A DNA stretch of 8,043 bases from Limisphaerales bacterium (GTDB taxonomy: Bacteria; Verrucomicrobiota; Verrucomicrobiae; Limisphaerales; UBA11358), in the NCBI GenBank assembly GCA_003152145.1, contig PLZL01000425.1, forward strand, positions 5,743 through 13,785. The letters run 5' to 3'. Positions 6,769-8,043 of this stretch are shown here, piece after piece. How positions within the stretch are numbered: the first letter of the stretch is position 1; each line of letters begins with the position of its first letter. Below the pieces are notes generated by a model. The model had not been told where the DNA came from, ran no database searches, and worked only from the letters and a program-made list of their open reading frames with translations. Position numbers and translations under genes: made by a program.

Positions 6769-7242
6769 TCAATTTCCCACGTCGGATCCGTTGTATTCGC
6801 GGCCTTGCTGGACATAAACCCGGCCTTGTCGGACGCCCACGCTGCCCTTGTCCGCCTGCAACCGCAGGCTTTTCCTGCCGTTCTCGAACTTCACATCCGC
6901 GATGCTCGCGCTGCCGTTTTCTCCGAACGGCTTCCAATAAGTTTCAAAGTCCCTGCCCTCAAAACCGCGTCCCTGAATCTGCTCGGCGAACAAGCCGTCC
7001 ACGACTGAATGATTGATGTGCTCAAGAAATTGTCCGTAGATCGCCTCATCAACCTTTCCCATCACGCGATCCGTATCAATGAGCAGAATGGCGACCCCGG
7101 GCTGCTCTGCCCCACGGAGTCTTGCCGCATCAAAATCCAGCCCAGGCGAAATAGCTGCCGTGCAAAGGATCAGACACTTCCATTTGAATGCCCGATAGCA
7201 CGCGCTCATAGTCATTCCATTTTTGAACCGGTGGGGTTTCAT
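6769..7242 (-). pseudogene. GH51 alpha-L-arabinofuranosidase, N-terminal fragment
   Basis: From ATG 7242 (or in-frame ATGs 7215, 7209) a signal-like segment (FKWKCLILCTAAISPG) leads into IDTDRVMGKVDEAIYGQFLE, HINHSVVDGLFAEQIQGRGF, then YWKPFGENG and GRVYVQQGREYNGS. This is the start of a GH51 arabinofuranosidase: the 'YG-FLEH--' strand-turn, 'GL-AE---GR-FE' and the sandwich strand before 'REY-GS'. Homology stops at about 6784, four codons before TGA 6769, so only ~150 of a usual 500-800 residues remain; both catalytic glutamates are missing. The break lies 32 bases from the stop of the convergent GH43 gene. The fragment cannot be a working enzyme. The lost part may have been removed when the GH43 gene was joined here. 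Confidence 0.82.
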
Positions 7243-7254
7243 AGGCCGAGCCTG

Positions 7255-7467
7255 TCAGCGTCTCCGGAAATTAGCACGGACGCAACTGGAAACGGCGATG
7301 CGCTCCCGAAAATGCCGGAAGTAAAGGTTGACCGAGTTACGGTTCAAGGCGGTCAGTTGGGCAACTTTAGTGGCTTCCATATCCAGACAAGACAGCCGCA
7401 GCAACAGCCGGAATTTCCGCACAGAAATGCGCGACCGCGGGAAACACCAGTTTCGCCTTGTCATCAT
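7255..7467 (-). pseudogene. IS1595/ISXO2-like transposase, N-terminal fragment
   Basis: The 70-residue frame reads RSRISVRKFRLLLRLSCLDM, EATKVAQLTALNRNSVNLYF, RHFRERIA. This is the N-terminal helix-turn-helix of IS1595-type transposases ('RS-IS--KF--L---F-LD-TA---A-LTGLNRN-VN-----R-RIA'). Homology ends at about 7294, after RERIA; the last dozen residues are out-of-family and run to TGA 7255. The zinc-ribbon/DDE catalytic part is absent, so the element is dead. Upstream (to about 7510 on the plus strand) may be its terminal sequence, but no partner repeat remains to test this. It sits just upstream of the GH51 fragment and co-directional with it. Confidence 0.72.
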
Positions 7468-7574
7468 TGCTTATACAGCTTTCTCATGGGCTTAACTAGT
7501 CTTGAACCAGAAATTATTCATGGGATGAAATTTCCTTTCCGTGGTGGTGACCGTATCATGTGCCTGGGTGATTT

Positions 7575-7644
7575 GCAGCCGGGCTGCGTTGAGCCGGACG
7601 CGGCGATGGCGCCGCTGCATGACCGGATGCGTGTCAAGACACGC
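7575..7644. other. Three evenly spaced short hairpins
   Basis: Hairpin 1: GCAGC-CGG-GCTGC (7575-7587). Hairpin 2: GCGGCG-ATGG-CGCCGC (7600-7615). Hairpin 3: GCGTGTC-AA-GACACGC (7629-7644), a 16-base near-palindrome. They are 12 and 13 bases apart. They lie in the 475-base stretch between the IS1595 fragment and the edge gene, in which no open frame looks like a protein on either strand. A structured RNA, a terminal region of a lost element, or chance in GC-rich DNA are all possible. A two-base loop in hairpin 3 is too tight for RNA, so that one could instead be a protein-binding site. Confidence 0.35.
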
Positions 7645-7767
7645 GAAAAGTCCATAAGCCCGTCGCGTGGCAGAGTTTTACGCGCTATGGATCCAAATCA
7701 AGACGGACATTGATGGCATTTGGTTAAACCAAATCGTTCAAGACATCCCCGCAACAGAAAACATGCA

Positions 7768-7840
7768 AACCAGGGTCACATCTCAACATTTCAGATGGTG
7801 ATTGAACCCAATGGTTGGATGTTTAGATGTGACCCTGGTT
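7768..7840. repeat. 73-base long-armed palindrome (MITE- or REP-like)
   Basis: AACCAGGGTCACATCT (7768-7783) is the exact reverse complement of AGATGTGACCCTGGTT (7825-7840). After a single C/T mismatch (7784/7824) five further pairs follow, AACAT (7785-7789) with ATGTT (7819-7823). That gives 21 of 22 paired positions around a ~29-base centre. No stop-to-hairpin spacing or T-run suggests a terminator, and no gene ends nearby. The size and perfect outer arms fit a miniature inverted-repeat element or a REP-type unit moved by a transposase encoded elsewhere. No target duplication is obvious at the flanks. Confidence 0.55.
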
Positions 7841-7919
7841 CCCCTCCGTTTAAGTCTTGCCATCCAGAGAGCGCCCGGTTTTTGGTTTCCGAACACCGCC
7901 CCATTGCCTGAACAAGAAG

Positions 7920-7938
7920 GCCGCGCGAGCAGTGCGGC
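7920..7938 (-). terminator. Probable terminator of the edge gene
   Basis: On the minus strand GCCGC (7938-7934) pairs with GCGGC (7924-7920) around a 9-base loop, and is followed by the T-rich CTTCTTGTT. It starts 4 bases after the stop at 7943. The short stem and interrupted T-run make it a weak intrinsic terminator. Confidence 0.4.
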
Positions 7939-7942
7939 GTGC

Positions 7943-8043
7943 TTACGGCTTCCACAATCGGAAATAGCTGGGGCCCGCCCCGAGGGTGTTTGTAACGTTG
8001 TAGCGGTCGCCCACGACGGCGGGTGTCACCGGAACATCCGTCC
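7943..8043 (-). CDS. C-terminus of a secreted repeat/sandwich-type protein (5' part outside window)
   Basis: Entering from the right edge, the frame ends VTPAVVGDRYNVTNTLGAGP then SYFRLWKP and TAA (7945-7943); 32 codons are inside the window. The ending 'G-RY-VTN-L-AGP--FRL-KP' is one I associate with large secreted proteins of Verrucomicrobiota and relatives (Ig-like, LamG-like or other beta-sandwich surface proteins), where the last strand closes with F-Y/F-R-L and a terminal KP. Only this tail is seen, so the upstream domains and role are unknown. A stem-loop follows the stop. Confidence 0.6.
   Translation of the reverse strand, partial: TDVPVTPAVVGDRYNVTNTLGAGPSYFRLWKP

Noticed and set aside
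7009..7713. 234-residue plus-strand ORF
   Set aside because: It runs antisense to the GH51 and IS1595 fragments and crosses both, and shows no protein-like motif.
7720..7911. 63-residue plus-strand ORF
   Set aside because: It spans the whole 73-base palindrome; the reading frame is incidental to the repeat.
1..8043. CRISPR array, tRNA, rRNA, integron or defence genes
   Set aside because: No spaced direct repeats, cloverleaf, rRNA-like stretch, or nuclease, helicase, TIR or toxin motifs were found on either strand.

Overview
The window looks like an accessory stretch of a high-GC, free-living or plant-matter-degrading bacterium, most likely of the Verrucomicrobiota (Pedosphaera/Limisphaerales-like). 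This rests on protein style: a secreted GH43 with a C-terminal beta-trefoil-like module, a secreted protein ending in FRLWKP, small secreted proteins of unknown family, and few Shine-Dalgarno sites. It is an inference, not proof.

Layout. Positions 1-1512 (+ strand) are the end of a sugar-acid catabolic operon: the last three membrane segments of an MFS permease, an intact FAH-fold 2-keto-3-deoxy-sugar-acid dehydratase, and a decayed 2,5-dioxovalerate (alpha-ketoglutarate semialdehyde) dehydrogenase. The last gene is readable in one frame through two TAA stops and loses homology at 1512. Together they spell a Weimberg-type oxidative pentose pathway whose last step is broken here. Positions 1626-2772 (- strand) hold two unrecognised genes, one of them secreted, with a stem-loop at their 3' end. 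Positions 2773-3131 hold only debris, including a cut-off signal-peptide ORF.

Positions 3132-4552 are an IS256-family insertion sequence with an intact DDE transposase (- strand) and imperfect terminal inverted repeats, but no visible target duplication. Positions 4667-6751 (+) encode a complete secreted GH43 enzyme (beta-xylosidase/alpha-L-arabinofuranosidase type). It meets, tail to tail, the N-terminal fragment of a GH51 alpha-L-arabinofuranosidase (- strand, 7242 to about 6784). Behind that lies the N-terminal helix-turn-helix part of an IS1595-type transposase (- strand, 7467 to about 7294).

Positions 7468-7942 contain no convincing gene but are rich in structure: three evenly spaced short hairpins (7575-7644) and a 73-base long-armed palindrome (7768-7840) that looks like a MITE or REP-like element. 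From the right edge to 7943 (- strand) is the C-terminus of a secreted protein.

How it fits together: GH43 and GH51 enzymes would release xylose and arabinose from hemicellulose outside the cell; the permease, dehydratase and semialdehyde dehydrogenase would take up and oxidise the derived sugar acids to 2-oxoglutarate. At least four relics (dehydrogenase, signal-peptide ORF, GH51, IS1595) show a locus eroded by insertion and deletion. I see no defence system, CRISPR array, tRNA or rRNA.
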